Assembly: GCA_977017575.1 (NCBI GenBank)
Contig: CDRNVI010000040.1
Location: 682,001 to 746,000, forward strand
Length of the DNA: 64,000 bases
DNA from: Paramoeba atlantica
Taxonomy: Eukaryota; Discosea
Direction of reading: 5' to 3'
Part shown: positions 37,330-48,440 of the stretch, one piece after another
Layout of the letters: the number at the start of each line of letters is the position of its first letter
Numbering within the stretch: the stretch's first letter is position 1
Translations under genes and position numbers: made by a program
Notes under the pieces: generated by a model
Told to the model about the DNA's origin: nothing
What the model saw: the letters and a program-made list of their open reading frames with translations, nothing else
The model's database searches: none

Positions 37330-38480
37330 ATTTCGGGTAAACATGGGGTCATTTTCGAGTATTTTTGCTCTCAGAGCACTAAATCCGACATTTCCGCGTG
37401 GGAAATCACCCCGGCTACCCTTTCTGCGGTTTTTCTTCGAAAACTAATTTTTCGAAAATACTTGCTCGACCATGACCCACCCTGGACCCCCCCCTGGACC
37501 CCCCCCTGGACCCCCCCCCTGGACCCCCCCCTGGACCCCCTCCCCTGGACCTCCCCATGGACCCCCCATGGACCCCCCATTTTTTTCAAATTTTTCTTTT
37601 TTTTTGGACCACCGGAGCCCCCTTTTATATTTCTTTCTTCTATTATATTACTGTGTTCCTCTTTATATTTTCACTGTTTTTGTTCCCTTTTTTTTCAATT
37701 AGGCTCTTCGTTAAACGCGGTGGTTGTTTTCAACTTAGAAGTCACTCATGCTACGCTCTCCAAGTTGCAAACTACCACCGCGTTTAACGAAGAGCCTAAA
37801 AAAGAAAATTTTGCCCGGAAAGCAAAAAGATTATAGCCAAAAATAGCCGAATATCGGGTGAAAATGGGGTGATTTTCGCGTATTTTTGCTCTCAGAGCAA
37901 ACGTATTGGGTAGAGAATGCGACTCCAACCATACCATTCTTTCGACGCAAAAATGCCCCTTTAGGTCCGAAAAATACTTTTTCACCTTTTTCAGTCAAAA
38001 ATGGGTCATTTTGAGGGGCGCACCACGGTTCGAAGAAGGGATACCTTGCGAAAACAACTGCGGAGAAAGCTAGTGTAGGTCCCAAACTATCAAAATACAA
38101 TAGGGAAACGATTTTGGAAAAATCGTTCAAAATTTTTTTTCCGAAAAATCCAAACTTGGCGGACCCGTCCTGCGGATACGCGGGGGGTCACCCCCGGGTA
38201 GGAGGGTGGAAAATGCGCGACAAGACCCCGGCTACCCTTTCTGCCGTTTTTTTTCGAAAAATATTTTTTTCGAAAAACCATGACCCCCACTGTACCCCCT
38301 CCTGGACCCCCCCTGTACCCCCCGTTTTTTTTAATCTTTTTTTCAGTTTTGGACCACCGGAGCCCCCTTTTATATTTTTTTCTTCTATTATATTACTGTG
38401 TTCCCCTTTATATTTTCACTGTTTTTGTTCACTTTTTTTTCAATAATCGAGGGTAGAGCGGTAGTTTTACAACCACCGCA
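37330..38480 (-). repeat. Inverted, rearranged copies of the hairpin-ended block
   Basis: The ORDER is reversed relative to 34012: central segment, CCCGGGGGTGACC core, minisatellite, then the 98-bp hairpin (37700-37798), a second central segment and a second minisatellite, ending at the CTACCGC hairpin near 38460. Two units are fused with parts missing. Confidence 0.65.
37478..37585 (+). repeat. CCTGGACCCCCC minisatellite
   Basis: Tandem 12-14-bp units of CCTGGACCCCCC, the longest such tract in the window, changing to CCATGGACCCCCC at the end. Shorter tracts occupy the same place in other block copies (34165, 38290, 41815, 42950, 48925, 56690, 59985, 60590). The complement is a dense run of G5-G7 blocks. 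Confidence 0.8.
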
Positions 38481-38484
38481 ATTA

Positions 38485-39278
38485 ACCTACGGTAGCGAGG
38501 GAGTAGTATCTCCCTCAATAGAAGAAAAATATATAAAAGGGGTCTCCGGTGGTCCAAAACTGACAAAAAAATTTGAAAAACATGGGGGGTCCATGGGGGG
38601 GTCATGGTCGAGCAATTTTTTTCGAAACACAACCGCATAAAGGGTAGCCGGGGTCTTGGCGCGCATTTTCCAGCCCCCTACCCGGGGGTGACCCCCCCCC
38701 CCCGTATCCGCAGGACGGGTCCGCCGAGTTCGAATTTTTTCGAAAAAAAAAATTGAAAAAGAGTTCAACTTGGCGAAAAAAATGGCAAAAAATATATTTT
38801 CCAAAATCGTTTCCATTATTGTATTTTGATAGTTTGGGACCTATACTAGCTTTCTCGGTAGTTGTTTTCGCAAGGTATCCCTTCTTCGAACCGTGGTGCG
38901 CCACTCAAAATGACCCATTTTTGACTGAAAAAGGTGAAAAAGTATTTTTCGGACCTAAAGGGGCATTTTTGCGTCGAAAGAATGGTATGGTTGGAGTCGC
39001 ATTCTCTACCGAATACGTTCGGTAGTCTTCCATTCATGCCTACGAGTGATTTCCCACGCGCAAATGTCGGATTTAGTGCTCTGAGAGCAAAAATATCCAA
39101 AAATGACCCCATTTTTACCCGATATTCGGCTATTTTTGGCTATAATCTTTCCGTTTTCCAGGCTAAATTTTCTTTTTTAGTCTCTTCGTTAAACGCGGTG
39201 GTGGTTTTCAACGCGAAGAGTGCAGCATGAGTGACTTCTAAGTTGAAAACAACCACCGCGTTTAACGAAGAGCCTAAA
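38485..39278 (+). repeat. Hairpin-ended block, + orientation
   Basis: A nearly full unit starting with the GGGAGTAGTATCTCCCTC motif, then the TCCGGTGGTCC segment, the GTGACC core, the central part and the 98-bp terminal hairpin (39180-39278). It forms the outer end of the large inverted duplication. Confidence 0.65.
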
Positions 39279-39289
39279 TCAAACAGGCG

Positions 39290-40875
39290 CTATTTCGTAG
39301 CAGCACTCAGTGGTGAGGCCCAGATTCCATTAAGCTTGCGAAACGCTGCCCATGTTCATCTCAGTCGATCTTTGATGGGGGATGCTGCCGTAACATCTTG
39401 AAGGTGACCAAGATGTAGGTAGGAATCCACGAGAGTAATCTTTCCCATTTATCCCGCCCGAAGTTCTCTTGTTCCCCCGGGAACCTTCCCGAAGGCCATC
39501 CACGCAGTCTTATGTTTTCCCACAGCAACCCTTAGATTGGTATATTGTGCTTCATTAGCCGTAGCTTCTATCATTTCGGATATTTCATGTTTTGTCTCCG
39601 CCAGGAGAGCAATATCGTCTGCGTAATAAATGTCCTTCAATCGAAATTCTTGAATTCCCTTACTTTTTGTCCCGCTGCTCCTCAACAGAATCCCTGGAGG
39701 TTTGTTATCGATCGCTTTGTGAAGAATTCTTTCAATAACAAGCATTAAAACAAATTAGGAGCAAGAACGTCTCCCTGGAGAATTCCTGTTTCAATAGGGA
39801 AAGAATCCGTATTGCCGTACGGTGTTTGGGCTATGCCTCTTAGATTGGAATACAGTGACATTATCATACTAGTGATCGCTGGTCCGACGTGAAAAGCTTT
39901 AAGAGCAGCACGGATTGCATAAAAAGATACCGAAGGAAAAGCTTTAGCAAAATCCATGAATGCAACTGCGACCCTCCTCTTGTTGCGTGACGACCTTATC
40001 TTCACATCATTAAGTATTTTCTGCGCTCCTGCTGTGGACCTTTCCGGGCGAAATCCGAATTGACTATCCCTTAGAAGCGGTTCAATGGCTGGTCTCATTC
40101 TTCGAAGAATCATTGCGTTCATTAATTTTACCTCGCTATTGACGAGGCAGATTGATCGCCAGTTCGAAATTTGTGTCAGGTCGCCTTTTTTAGGAATAGG
40201 AACCTGAAGTACTACCTTCCAGGACTCGGGCGAAACTCCTTTACGGTGAACTTCATTGATGATATTTAACATTACGTTTCTCAGATCCTTGTGTTCCGTG
40301 ATAATCGCAAGTACTTCCGCAGGAATTTAATCTATTCCAGGCGCCCATTCCTTGCGCGCGAGCCGGCTTATTCCATCTTCTAGCTCTTCCATGGAAAAAA
40401 TATCATCATTTATCGGTATTTTAATGGAGGTCACCGCTTCGAAGGTAATGTTTTTATCTCCACGATCATCCGAGCCCATACGCGCAAAGAAATCCTTCAC
40501 AATATGAAGTGTCTCTCTCGTCGATGAGGTCTCTATGCGAAATGTGTCCCTGTATGAACCGCAAACCCTCCGCAGCGTGCGCCACAGATTAGACCGATTT
40601 TTCCTTAAACCATATTCAATCTCGGAACATTCTTTTTGAATTTGTGCCTCAATTTCTGTTCCGTGCTTTTTTAGAACTTCTTTGAAGTGGTCTGGTTTTC
40701 TGCTTTTCAGAAACAAGTCGCGAAATCCCGAAGTTTAAGACGATTTTGTTTCCGTATTAAATTTCATCGCTGTTTCTGTCATTAATTGCGTTTGTGGTGT
40801 CGCTGCTCCTTTTCTCGATAGTTTTTGTGCAGTGTGAACTATTGTTTCTGATACTGTGACCCCCCATTTAATATG
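39290..40875 (-). pseudogene. LINE fragment with reverse transcriptase (left-arm copy), disrupted
   Basis: The minus strand encodes the RT region: QFGFRPERSTAGAQ, FMDFAKAFPSVS, GILQGDVLAP and YYADDIALLA. Compared with the right-arm copy at 57853 it has a CAA-to-TAA stop near 40329 and a small insertion near 39744 that shifts frame after LAPNLF. Further stops follow the RT in both arms. The 5' half, including the endonuclease, is missing; the 3' part stops at RLFD where a hairpin-ended block begins. Confidence 0.85.
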
Positions 40876-41080
40876 CACCCCCTTCCCTCCCCCCCCCTTA
40901 ATATGCACAAATTCCATATTGAATTTTCGGAGCGTTTTTTTGAGAGCAGATGTTTTGCCTATTTTTACCCAATCTCTTCAAAGGGCTTTGTGCTTTTAAG
41001 CCTCTGATGTGCATTTAGTGTGTGGAGATAATATATATTTGTATACTTGTTCCTCTCTTTCTCCCGTACTTTTCACCCTT

Positions 41081-41464
41081 ATGTCAGATACTGACGGAGT
41101 TCCGACCACAGTTCACTCTATGCGTGGACCTCTGACCACTTGGCTTCGGAATCTCCCTCCCCAACCGCAAGTAGGGGAGCGCACATCCCTTATTATTAAC
41201 AACACCCCGACGGTAACAGTTCAGGAAAAACGACAGCGTACTGAACTTACTATATTCGAGAAACGAGAAATTTGCAGATCTCAAAGTTCTGTAAAGCAAA
41301 TAGAACAAAAATATGGTATATCACGGAGAGCGGTTTATGAAATTCGTAAAACGGGGATTGACCACTACCAAAAGTTAATTAACCGCAACATGGGAAACCA
41401 ACACCGGAACCGTGGATTCAAAAAAAGAGTGGGGGATTATAGTGATGCGAATGCCGAAGTCTAA
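41081..41464 (+). CDS. Pogo/Tigger-like transposase N-terminal fragment
   Basis: From the ATG at 41081 the frame gives 127 residues. The second half, KRQRTELTIFEKREIC ... SSVKQIEQKYGISRRAVYEI, fits the CENP-B-type N-terminal helix-turn-helix (psq) that opens pogo/Tigger transposases. No DDE domain follows; the frame ends at 41464 where a SINE piece begins. It may be a truncated transposase or a domesticated DNA-binding piece; an identical mirror copy is at 57104-57487. Confidence 0.55.
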   Translation: MSDTDGVPTTVHSMRGPLTTWLRNLPPQPQVGERTSLIINNTPTVTVQEKRQRTELTIFEKREICRSQSSVKQIEQKYGISRRAVYEIRKTGIDHYQKLINRNMGNQHRNRGFKKRVGDYSDANAEV

Positions 41465-41468
41465 GAGG

Positions 41469-41752
41469 CGGCCTCACTCTAAGAGGCTGGGCTGAGAACC
41501 GTCTAGGCCCAGTACTCGGAGGACCGTCCCGGACCCTCCCCTCAGTGAACCAGCTCCCTTACCCGTCTTACACCTCTTGAGTAAGCCGTGTTGACGTACA
41601 GTTCGTCGACGCAGCGTGTTGGCAACAGCATGTTGGTGCCGCCTTGGAAAAGCGGAAACTGGTAGAGGACGTCAGTCTCGGAACTTCCAAATCTGTCTGT
41701 GAAGGGTCTGGCTTGCCAGTGACCATCCGGAGCAATCCGGAATGATTTGGAT
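41469..41752 (+). mobile_element. SINE (type 1), body only
   Basis: Starts at CGGCCTCACTCTAAGAGG, inside the body, and ends GGAATGATTTGGAT. The tRNA-like head is missing, so it is 5'-truncated as expected of LINE-driven copying. It is followed by a short stretch shared with the helicase fragment at 50875-51321. Confidence 0.75.
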
Positions 41753-42306
41753 TTCTTTTTTGTGTCAGACGATTTGTCATACGACACTATTGATGGTGTT
41801 CCCCCTGCCCCCCCCCCCCCCTGGACCCCCCCCTGGACCTCCCCCATGGACCCCCCCATGGACCCCCATGGACCCCCCATTTTTTTCAATTTTTTTTTTC
41901 AGTTTTGGACCACCGGAGCCCACTTTTATATTTCTTTCTTCTATTATATTACTGTGCTCCTCTTTACATTTTCACTGTTTTTGTTCCCTTTTTTTTCAAT
42001 TAGGCTCTTCGTTAAACGCGGTGGTTGTTTTCAACTTAGAAGTCACTCATGCTGCACTCTTCGCGTTGAAAACCACCACCGCGTTTAACGAAGAGACTAA
42101 AAAAGAAAATTTAGCCTGGAAAACGAAAAGATTATAGCCAAAAATAGCCGAATATCGGGTAAAAATGGGGTGATTTTCGCGCATTTTTGCTCTCAGAGCA
42201 CTAAATCCGACATTTGCGCGTGGGAAATCACTCGTAGGCATGAATGGAAGCCTACCGAACGTATTGGGTAGAGAATGCGACTCCAACCATACCATTCTTT
42301 CGACAC

Positions 42307-42687
42307 GGCGGAGGTGGCGGAGTGGCAAGAATTCAAAGTTTGAAGCACATGGTGCTCAGACGGCGAGTTCAAACCCACTCATCGCAATATTCCCGGCGGC
42401 CTCACTCTAAGAGGCTGGGCTGAGAACCGTCTAGGCCCAGTACTCAGAGGACCGTCCCGGACCCTCCCCTCAGTGAACCAGCTCCCTTACCCGTCTTACA
42501 CCTCTTGAGTAAGCCGTGTTGACGTACAGTTCGTCGACGCAGCGTGTTGGCAACATCACGTTGGTGCCGCCTTGGACAAGCGGAAACTGGTAGAGGACGT
42601 CGGGCTCGGAACTTCCAAATCTGTCTGTGAAGGGTCTGGCTTGCCAGTGACCATCCGGAGCAATCGGGAATGATTTGGATATTTTTT
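42307..42687 (+). mobile_element. SINE (type 1), full length with target duplication
   Basis: The head resembles a class II (Leu/Ser) tRNA gene: A box TGGCGGAGTGG at 42315-42325 and B box GAGTTCAAACC at 42365-42375. A body of about 290 bp and a short T-rich tail follow. It is flanked by TTCTTTCGACAC at 42295-42306 and 42688-42699. Related block copies (for example near 54770, 56265 and 59585) have this 12-mer once and no SINE, so they are empty sites. It would need a LINE's enzymes for movement. Confidence 0.9.
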
Positions 42688-42753
42688 TTCTTTCGACACA
42701 AAAATGCCCCTTTAGGTCCGAAAAATACTTTTTCACCTTTTTTAGTCAAAAAT

Positions 42754-43145
42754 GGGTTATCAAGTCGCCAAGTTGAATTTTGTTTCAAAACTTTTTTTCC
42801 GAAAAAATCCGAACTTGGCGGACCCGTCCTGCGGATACGCGGGGGGGTCACCCCCGGGTAGGGGGGTGGAAAATGCGCGCCAAGGCCCCGGCTACCTTTT
42901 CTGCGGTTCTTTTTCGAAATCTAATTTTTTCGAAAACATTTGCTCGACCATGACCCCCCCTGGACCCCCCCCATGGACCCCCCATTTTTTTCATTTTTTT
43001 TTTCAGTTTTGGACCACCGGAGCCCCTTTTATATTTTTTCCTTCTATTATATTACTGTGTACCTCTTTATATTTTCACTGTTTTTGTTCACTTTTTTTTC
43101 AATAATCGAGTGTAGAGCGGTAGTTTTACAACCACCGCAATAAGA
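42754..43145 (-). repeat. Hairpin-ended block, reversed partial copy
   Basis: From the GTTGAATTTTGTTTC segment through the CCCGGG core and minisatellite (42955-42985) to the CTACCGC hairpin at about 43115-43140. Confidence 0.6.
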
Positions 43146-43156
43146 AGCGCAGTTAA

Positions 43157-43680
43157 TTAGCCCGTCTTGGGTGAAACAGATTCCGTTGGGCAATAAGAGC
43201 CCACCAAAGATTGAACGTCTAGTTCTTCTTCCACTTCAATTAAATCAGAATCATTGGTTTCCTCCTCTGGTTCAGAAGAAACGAAACTGAATAGCTCATG
43301 GCGACTTGAACATGCTTGATTAATGTTGGTGTCAATCAAGGTCGAAGTGTTAATACCACATTTCTGCGAAAGGCGACTGTGGCCTTTACTTGCTTTGATG
43401 AAGACATCCACTCGTAGGCTTTTGCAACTGCATCTAGAAGTCGCTCTTTTGACATGCGGGCACCAAGAGACTTCGCATCCCCTACCCTCTCACCTTGATA
43501 ACGCTTTTCTCTGCAATACTTGAATATCGCACGTGTTCGTTGATAGCGTATCTGGGGCTTGAGTCGATTAAAAACCCCGACGTCGCACGGTTGAAGCCTT
43601 CCGGTGCACCGAGCAGGAACATAAAAAATTCGCATCCAATAAAATTCATCGCCATGACGACACTTTTCCAATATGAGAGT
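43157..43680 (-). pseudogene. Pogo/Tigger-like DDE transposase C-terminal fragment
   Basis: The minus strand encodes FYVPARCTGRLQPCDVGVFN and then LKPQIR, the P-x-x-C-T-x-x-x-Q-P-x-D-V signature that follows the second catalytic acid region in pogo/CENP-B-like DDE_1 transposases, and then helices with an AYEWM motif. A C-terminal acidic tail (SSEPEEETNDSD) follows in another frame after a shift near 43370. The upstream catalytic part is absent. It could be the far end of the element whose N-terminal domain is at 41081, but the two are 1.7 kb apart and in opposite orientation. Confidence 0.6.
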
Positions 43681-43689
43681 CTTTGTTGA

Positions 43690-44420
43690 TTCCGAGAATA
43701 CACAAAAGTGACGACATACAGTATAGGTACTTAGGTAATGCAATAAACCCCGAAGATAACTTATCAACCCCAAGGGACCGGATTAGACTTGGGTGGTATA
43801 CTATGCACAGGCTGCGTCCAGTTTGGAACTCACCTCTTTCAATTCTGTGCCGCACTCGTATATTTCAAACTTTAGTTATGCCAGTTATTTCCTATGGTTG
43901 TAGCACGTGGAAGATCTAGACCTCCGATTTACTGAAAATGGACACTGAAATTTCTAAAATGAGACGAATAGTGTGCTGCGTACATAAATACTGGGACGGT
44001 CAACGAAGCATGCGTCTTGAATCATTGTATCAGGGAGAAAACAATCTCAGTACAGTCTCCAAATGTCAGCGAGCAAGTTTAATAAGGCATTTAGTACGAC
44101 ATTCACCAGTTTTCTGTAATATAATGTCATGGTGCGATGATGATTCCAGTAAAAATAGATCAGTCTCCGAATTATGTGCGGAAGATCTCAATTTAAGTAC
44201 AGCAGAGATTCTGTATTATCCAGTAAGTCGAACGTCATGGGCAAAGAAAGTTGATCAACTTCGCGATCGGTTGGAGCCAAGACCTTCATACACACAGTTC
44301 AATAAATCTGGATGGGAAACAAAAATTTCTGCAATCACTAACACCAAAGTGTCACAATTCGTAGAAGAAGGTCCAAAACCATACGCTCGGCGTCAAGGTG
44401 AATTGAGGGAGATACTACTC
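43690..44420 (+). pseudogene. 3' fragment of a LINE, a further subfamily
   Basis: IQYRYLGNAINPEDN, IRLGWYTMHRLRPVWNSPL and RRIVCCVHKYWDG with RHLVRHSP follow the post-RT region of the LINE at 61114-63870 (YRYLGNMQDAY, LRLTWAGFRKLKGIWESPL, LVGHILRHS). A TAG at 43918-43920 interrupts it. Similarity is clear but distant, so it is an older or separate subfamily. No RT core remains. Confidence 0.65.
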
Positions 44421-44479
44421 CCTCTCTACCGTAGGTTAATTCGCCGTGCCCGATTTCGTGCCCGATTTGTGGCCCGATT

Positions 44480-46235
44480 TCATGCCCGATATCGTTTCAG
44501 GTGAGTTTTCGAAAAAAATATTTACAAAGACGTATGAATCAAATTTAGAGACAAGATTACTAGTTTTTCAACAATTCCGATGGGTACCCCCTGTCCCCCC
44601 CCACCAGGGTGATCATAGCAAGTTTTGAAATATTGCAAAAAAAAACTAAAAATTTATGGGTGAAAGCGAAAAAACATATTTTTCCCAAATCAACTCCTAA
44701 ACCGTTTTTTGAGAGTTTGTGGCCTTCTATACCTGTATACTCTTTGATTTCATTCGATATTTCTCCACCTTGTTCCGATAATACACCTACATAGTCCAAA
44801 ATTTACCCGGAAGTGTGTGACACGCAAGGCCGATGAGGAAGGAGGAGGTGCAAGGAAAAAAGGCAGACGTATGAATCGAATTGAGTGACAAGATCACTAG
44901 TTTTTCAACAATTCCGATGGGTACCCCCTGCCCCCCCCCCTCTCCCCACCAGGGTGATCATAGCAAGTTTTGAAATATTGCAAACAAAAACTAAAAATTT
45001 ATGGGTCAAAGCGAAAGTATTTTTCCCAAATCAACTCCTAAACCGTTTTTTGGGAGTTTGGGGCCTGATATACGTTTATACGCTTTGGTTTCATTCGATA
45101 TTTCTCCACCCTGTGCCGATAATACACCTAAATAGTCCAAAATTTACCCGGAAGTGTGTGACACGCAAGGCCGTAGAGGAAGGAGGAGGCGCAAGGCAAA
45201 AAGGCAGACGTGCAAATCGAATTGAGTGACAAGATCACTAGTTTTTCAACAATTCCGATGAGTATCCCCTGCCCCCCCCTCCCCACCAGGGTGATCATAG
45301 CAACTTTTGAAATTTTGAAAAAATAACTGAAAATTTATGGGTCAAAGCGAAAAAACATATTTTTCCCAAATCAACTCCTAAACCGTTTTTTGAGAGTTTG
45401 GGGCCTGATATACGTGTATACGCTTTGGTTTCATTCGATATTTCTCCACCTTGTTCCGATAATACACCTACATAGTCCAAAATTTACCCGGAAGTGTGTG
45501 ACACGCAAGGCCGATGAGGAAGGAGGAGGTGCAAGGAAAAAAGGCAGACGTATGAATCGAATTGAGTGACAAGATCACTAGTTTTTCAACAATTCCGATG
45601 GGTACCCCCTGCCCCCCCCCCTCTCCCCACCAGGGTGATCATAGCAAGTTTTGAAATATTGCAAACAAAAACTAAAAATTTATGGGTCAAAGCGAAAGTA
45701 TTTTTCCCAAATCAACTCCTAAACCGTTTTTTGGGAGTTTGGGGCCTGATATACGTTTATACGCTTTGGTTTCATTCGATATTTCTCCACCCTGTGCCGA
45801 TAATACACCTAAATAGTCCAAAATTTACCCGGAAGTGTGTGACACGCAAGGCCGTAGAGGAAGGAGGAGGCGCAAGGCAAAAAGGCAGACGTGCAAATCG
45901 AATTGAGTGACAAGATCACTAGTTTTTCAACAATTCCGATGAGTATTCCCTGCCCCCCCCTCCCCACCAGGGTGATCATAGCAACTTTTGAAATTTTGAA
46001 AAAATAACTAAAAATTTATGGGTGAAAGCGAAAAAACATATTTTTCCCAAATCAACTCCTAAACCGTTTTTTGAGAGTTTGGGGCCTGATATACGTGTAT
46101 ACGCTTTGGTTTCATTCGATATTTCTCCACCCTGTTCTGGTAATACACCTAAAAAGTCCAGAATTTACCCGGAAGTGTGTGACACGCAAGGCCGTAGGGG
46201 AAGGAGGAGGCGCAAGGCAAAAAGGCAGAAGGCGG
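44480..46235 (+). repeat. Tandem satellite, 340/341-bp monomers in a 681-bp higher-order repeat
   Basis: The word CAAGATCACTAGTTTTTCAA recurs at 44889, 45230, 45570 and 45911 (a diverged one at 44551), so monomers are 340-341 bp. Monomers 2 and 4 are the same and 3 and 5 nearly so, giving an AB-AB pattern of 681 bp. Each contains a C-rich tract, CCACCAGGGTGATCATAGCA, and ends with a GTGTGTGACACGCAAGG hairpin. Open frames across the array are compositional. Single units occur at 36490 (reverse), 52985 and 53850. Confidence 0.85.
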
Positions 46236-46309
46236 AGTCTTCTGTCTTTTTGCCGCGGCGACGACGACTTCCTTGCGTGGGAAACAGTAAATCGCCATAG
46301 GGAGCATGT

Positions 46310-46444
46310 TCGGATGGCTATGTAATCCAGGCTAAAGTGGACGAGGGAGATACTAAAGGCACCTTTGGAAAGCCGCCTCGAAACTGGAACGGTATCTCCC
46401 GATTTGTAGAGCATTCTGATGTGGCAAAAGGGTCTTTAACAGGG
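46310..46444. repeat. Half of a large palindromic element, cut by a SINE
   Basis: TTCGGATGGCTATGTAATCC through AACTGGAACGGTATCTCCC repeats the left arm and loop of the palindrome at 54331-54553, and stops in the loop where the SINE at 46445 begins. Confidence 0.6.
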
Positions 46445-46792
46445 TCAAAGTTTGAAGCACATGGTGCTCAGACGGCGAGTTCAAACCCGCTCATCGCAAT
46501 ATTCCCGGCGGCCTCACTCTAAGAGGCTGGGCTGATAACCGACTAGGCCCAGTACTCGGAAGACCGTCCCGGACCCTCCCCTCAGTGAACCAGCTCCCTT
46601 ACCCGTCTTACACCTCTTGAGTAAGCCGTGTTGACGTACAGTTCGTCGACGCAGCGTGTTGGTAACAGCACGTTGGTGCCGCCTTAGGCAAGCGGAAACT
46701 GGTAGAGGACGTCGGGCTCGGAACTTCCAAATCTGTCTGTGAAGGGCCTGGCTTGCCAGTGACCATCCGGAGCAATCGGGAATGATTTGGAT
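46445..46792 (+). mobile_element. SINE (type 1), truncated in the tRNA-like head
   Basis: Begins at GTCAAAGTTTGAAGCAC inside the head, lacks the A box, keeps the B box and body, and ends GGAATGATTTGGAT. Confidence 0.8.
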
Positions 46793-48440
46793 ATCAAAGA
46801 TGTGGCTGCAGCTGCGGGGTCGTTGGTGGATGATGCTTTTTCTAATATGTTAACACTTTCAGAGGCCAGTAGTCTAATGTTTTCTTGGGATATAGACGCG
46901 TCCGAGTAAAATGTGTTATTGCGGTGGTTGTTTACAACCTCTGCCTCTCCCTTCTTTATGCTGTCCGGGGTAGGGCGGATCCAACAGGGTGAGAAAAGGG
47001 TCTACCCCCCCACCTATCCTCGATTTGGGCACAAATCACGGTGCTTAAAAACGCGGGTCATGGGACTCGAACCCAGGGATTCCAGTGGGTAACACCTGAC
47101 CTTCATGATCTTGTGATCGCAGGTTCGACTCCCGGGAGGTACATTTTCAGAATTGAGGGAGATACTACTCCCTCGCTACCCAGTATTAATAAAATTTGGC
47201 CCGAAATTTCGCCCGAAATTTGGCCCGACAAAAAAATTTCGGAAAATGCTTTTTTCGCAAAGAACCAAAGGCAGCACCATAAATAGATAGTTTTAGGAAA
47301 GAAAAACGCACCTTTTGGACGCCTCGAGACCTCCTTCGGAAGCGATTTGCAAAGACCGATTTACCACGCATGCTTTTTTCAACTTGAAGTTTGGGATACG
47401 CAAGACCGTAGAGGAAGGAGGAGGCGCAAGGCAAAAATCAGAAGGCGGAGCCTTCTGCCTTTTTGCCGCAGCGACGACGACTTCCTCGCGTGGAAAGCTG
47501 TAAGGAGTCCTAGGGAACATGTTTTTACTATGTAACCCAGGGTAAAGGGCAAGAGGGAGATACCAACAGTGTAGGTGCGGCAGTTTCCACAGGAAAAATG
47601 GTATCTCCCTTATGGCATGAAGGCGAGCGCCTGAAAAGGTAGAGATGCCGTTTTTCCTGCGGAACCAACAACAACCGCTCGGAGCGAATTTCAATATTGG
47701 CTTTGTTAGGAGATCTTGTTTTACCTTTATCTAGAAGACACGACACGCTTTCTACCATTTCATGCTCGGGATCTTCAACATTGTTCCTGTCGAGCAAAAG
47801 AACTTCTTCAGCTTCGGCTTCTTCAATTGAAATAGGATTCCTTTCGTGGGCTATCAAAGATGTGGCTACAGCTGCGGGGTCATTGGTGGAGGATGCTTTG
47901 GTGGTCGTTGGTGGAGGATTTTTTTTTTTTGGAGGATGCTTTTTCTAATATGTTAACACTTTCAGAGGAGGGACCTATACTAGCCATCTACACCGTTGTT
48001 TTCGCCAGATATCCCTTCTTCAAGACGTGGTATGCCAGCGAAATTGGCCCATTTTTGACTAAAAAAGGTGAAAAAGTATTTTTCGGACTCCAAGGGGCCT
48101 TTTAGTGTGGAAAGAAAAAGGTGTGATTGGAGTTGATTGTAGGTGTGATTGGAGTTAAAGGTGTGATTGGAGTTGTATTCTCCACCCAATACGTTCGGTA
48201 GGCTTTCATTCATGCCTACGAGTAATTTCTCAGGCGCAAATGTCGGATTTAGTGCTCTGAGAGCAAAAATAGCTAAAATGACCCCATTTTTACCTGACAG
48301 TCGGATATTTTTAGCTCCAATCCTTCCGGTTTCTCCTGTTTTTTCAACGCGGAGCGCGCAGCATGAGTGACTTCTAAGTTGAAAGCAAACACCGCGTATA
48401 ACGAAGAGCCTAAAAAAGAATTGGCAGATCGCTCTACAAT
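46793..48440. repeat. Mosaic of short repeat pieces
   Basis: A segment with AAAGATGTGGCT(G/A)CAGCTGCGGGG is present at 46796 and 47857. The GGGAGATACTACTCCCTC motif is at 47158. Opposed GGTTCGA-type words at 47070 and 47122 look like tRNA or SINE scraps. From 47960 a diverged hairpin-ended block begins, with its half-hairpin at about 48340-48416. A minus-strand frame at 47700-47857 (ISIEEAEAEEVLLLD) may be a scrap of a gene; nothing is recognised. Confidence 0.45.

Larger units (their letters stand above)
38850..42753. repeat. Left arm of a large inverted segmental duplication
   Basis: Position x here pairs with about 98568-x in 56200-59720. It includes block copies, a LINE fragment, a pogo-like fragment and a SINE piece in the same order, mirrored. 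The 151-codon frame over the pogo-like part is identical in both arms and the LINE part differs at only a few sites. The left arm alone carries the SINE at 42307-42687. Homology outside about 39180-42300 is less certain because the same repeat occurs everywhere. Confidence 0.85.

Noticed and set aside
44885-45910. Identical 114-codon frames in the satellite
   Set aside because: Identity follows from the 681-bp higher-order repeat; the protein is unlike any family and shared DNA explains it.
47041-47150. Possible tRNA gene (GGTTCGACTCC near 47122 and an opposed copy near 47070)
   Set aside because: No set of acceptor, D and anticodon stems could be folded by eye; kept only as SINE or tRNA scraps.
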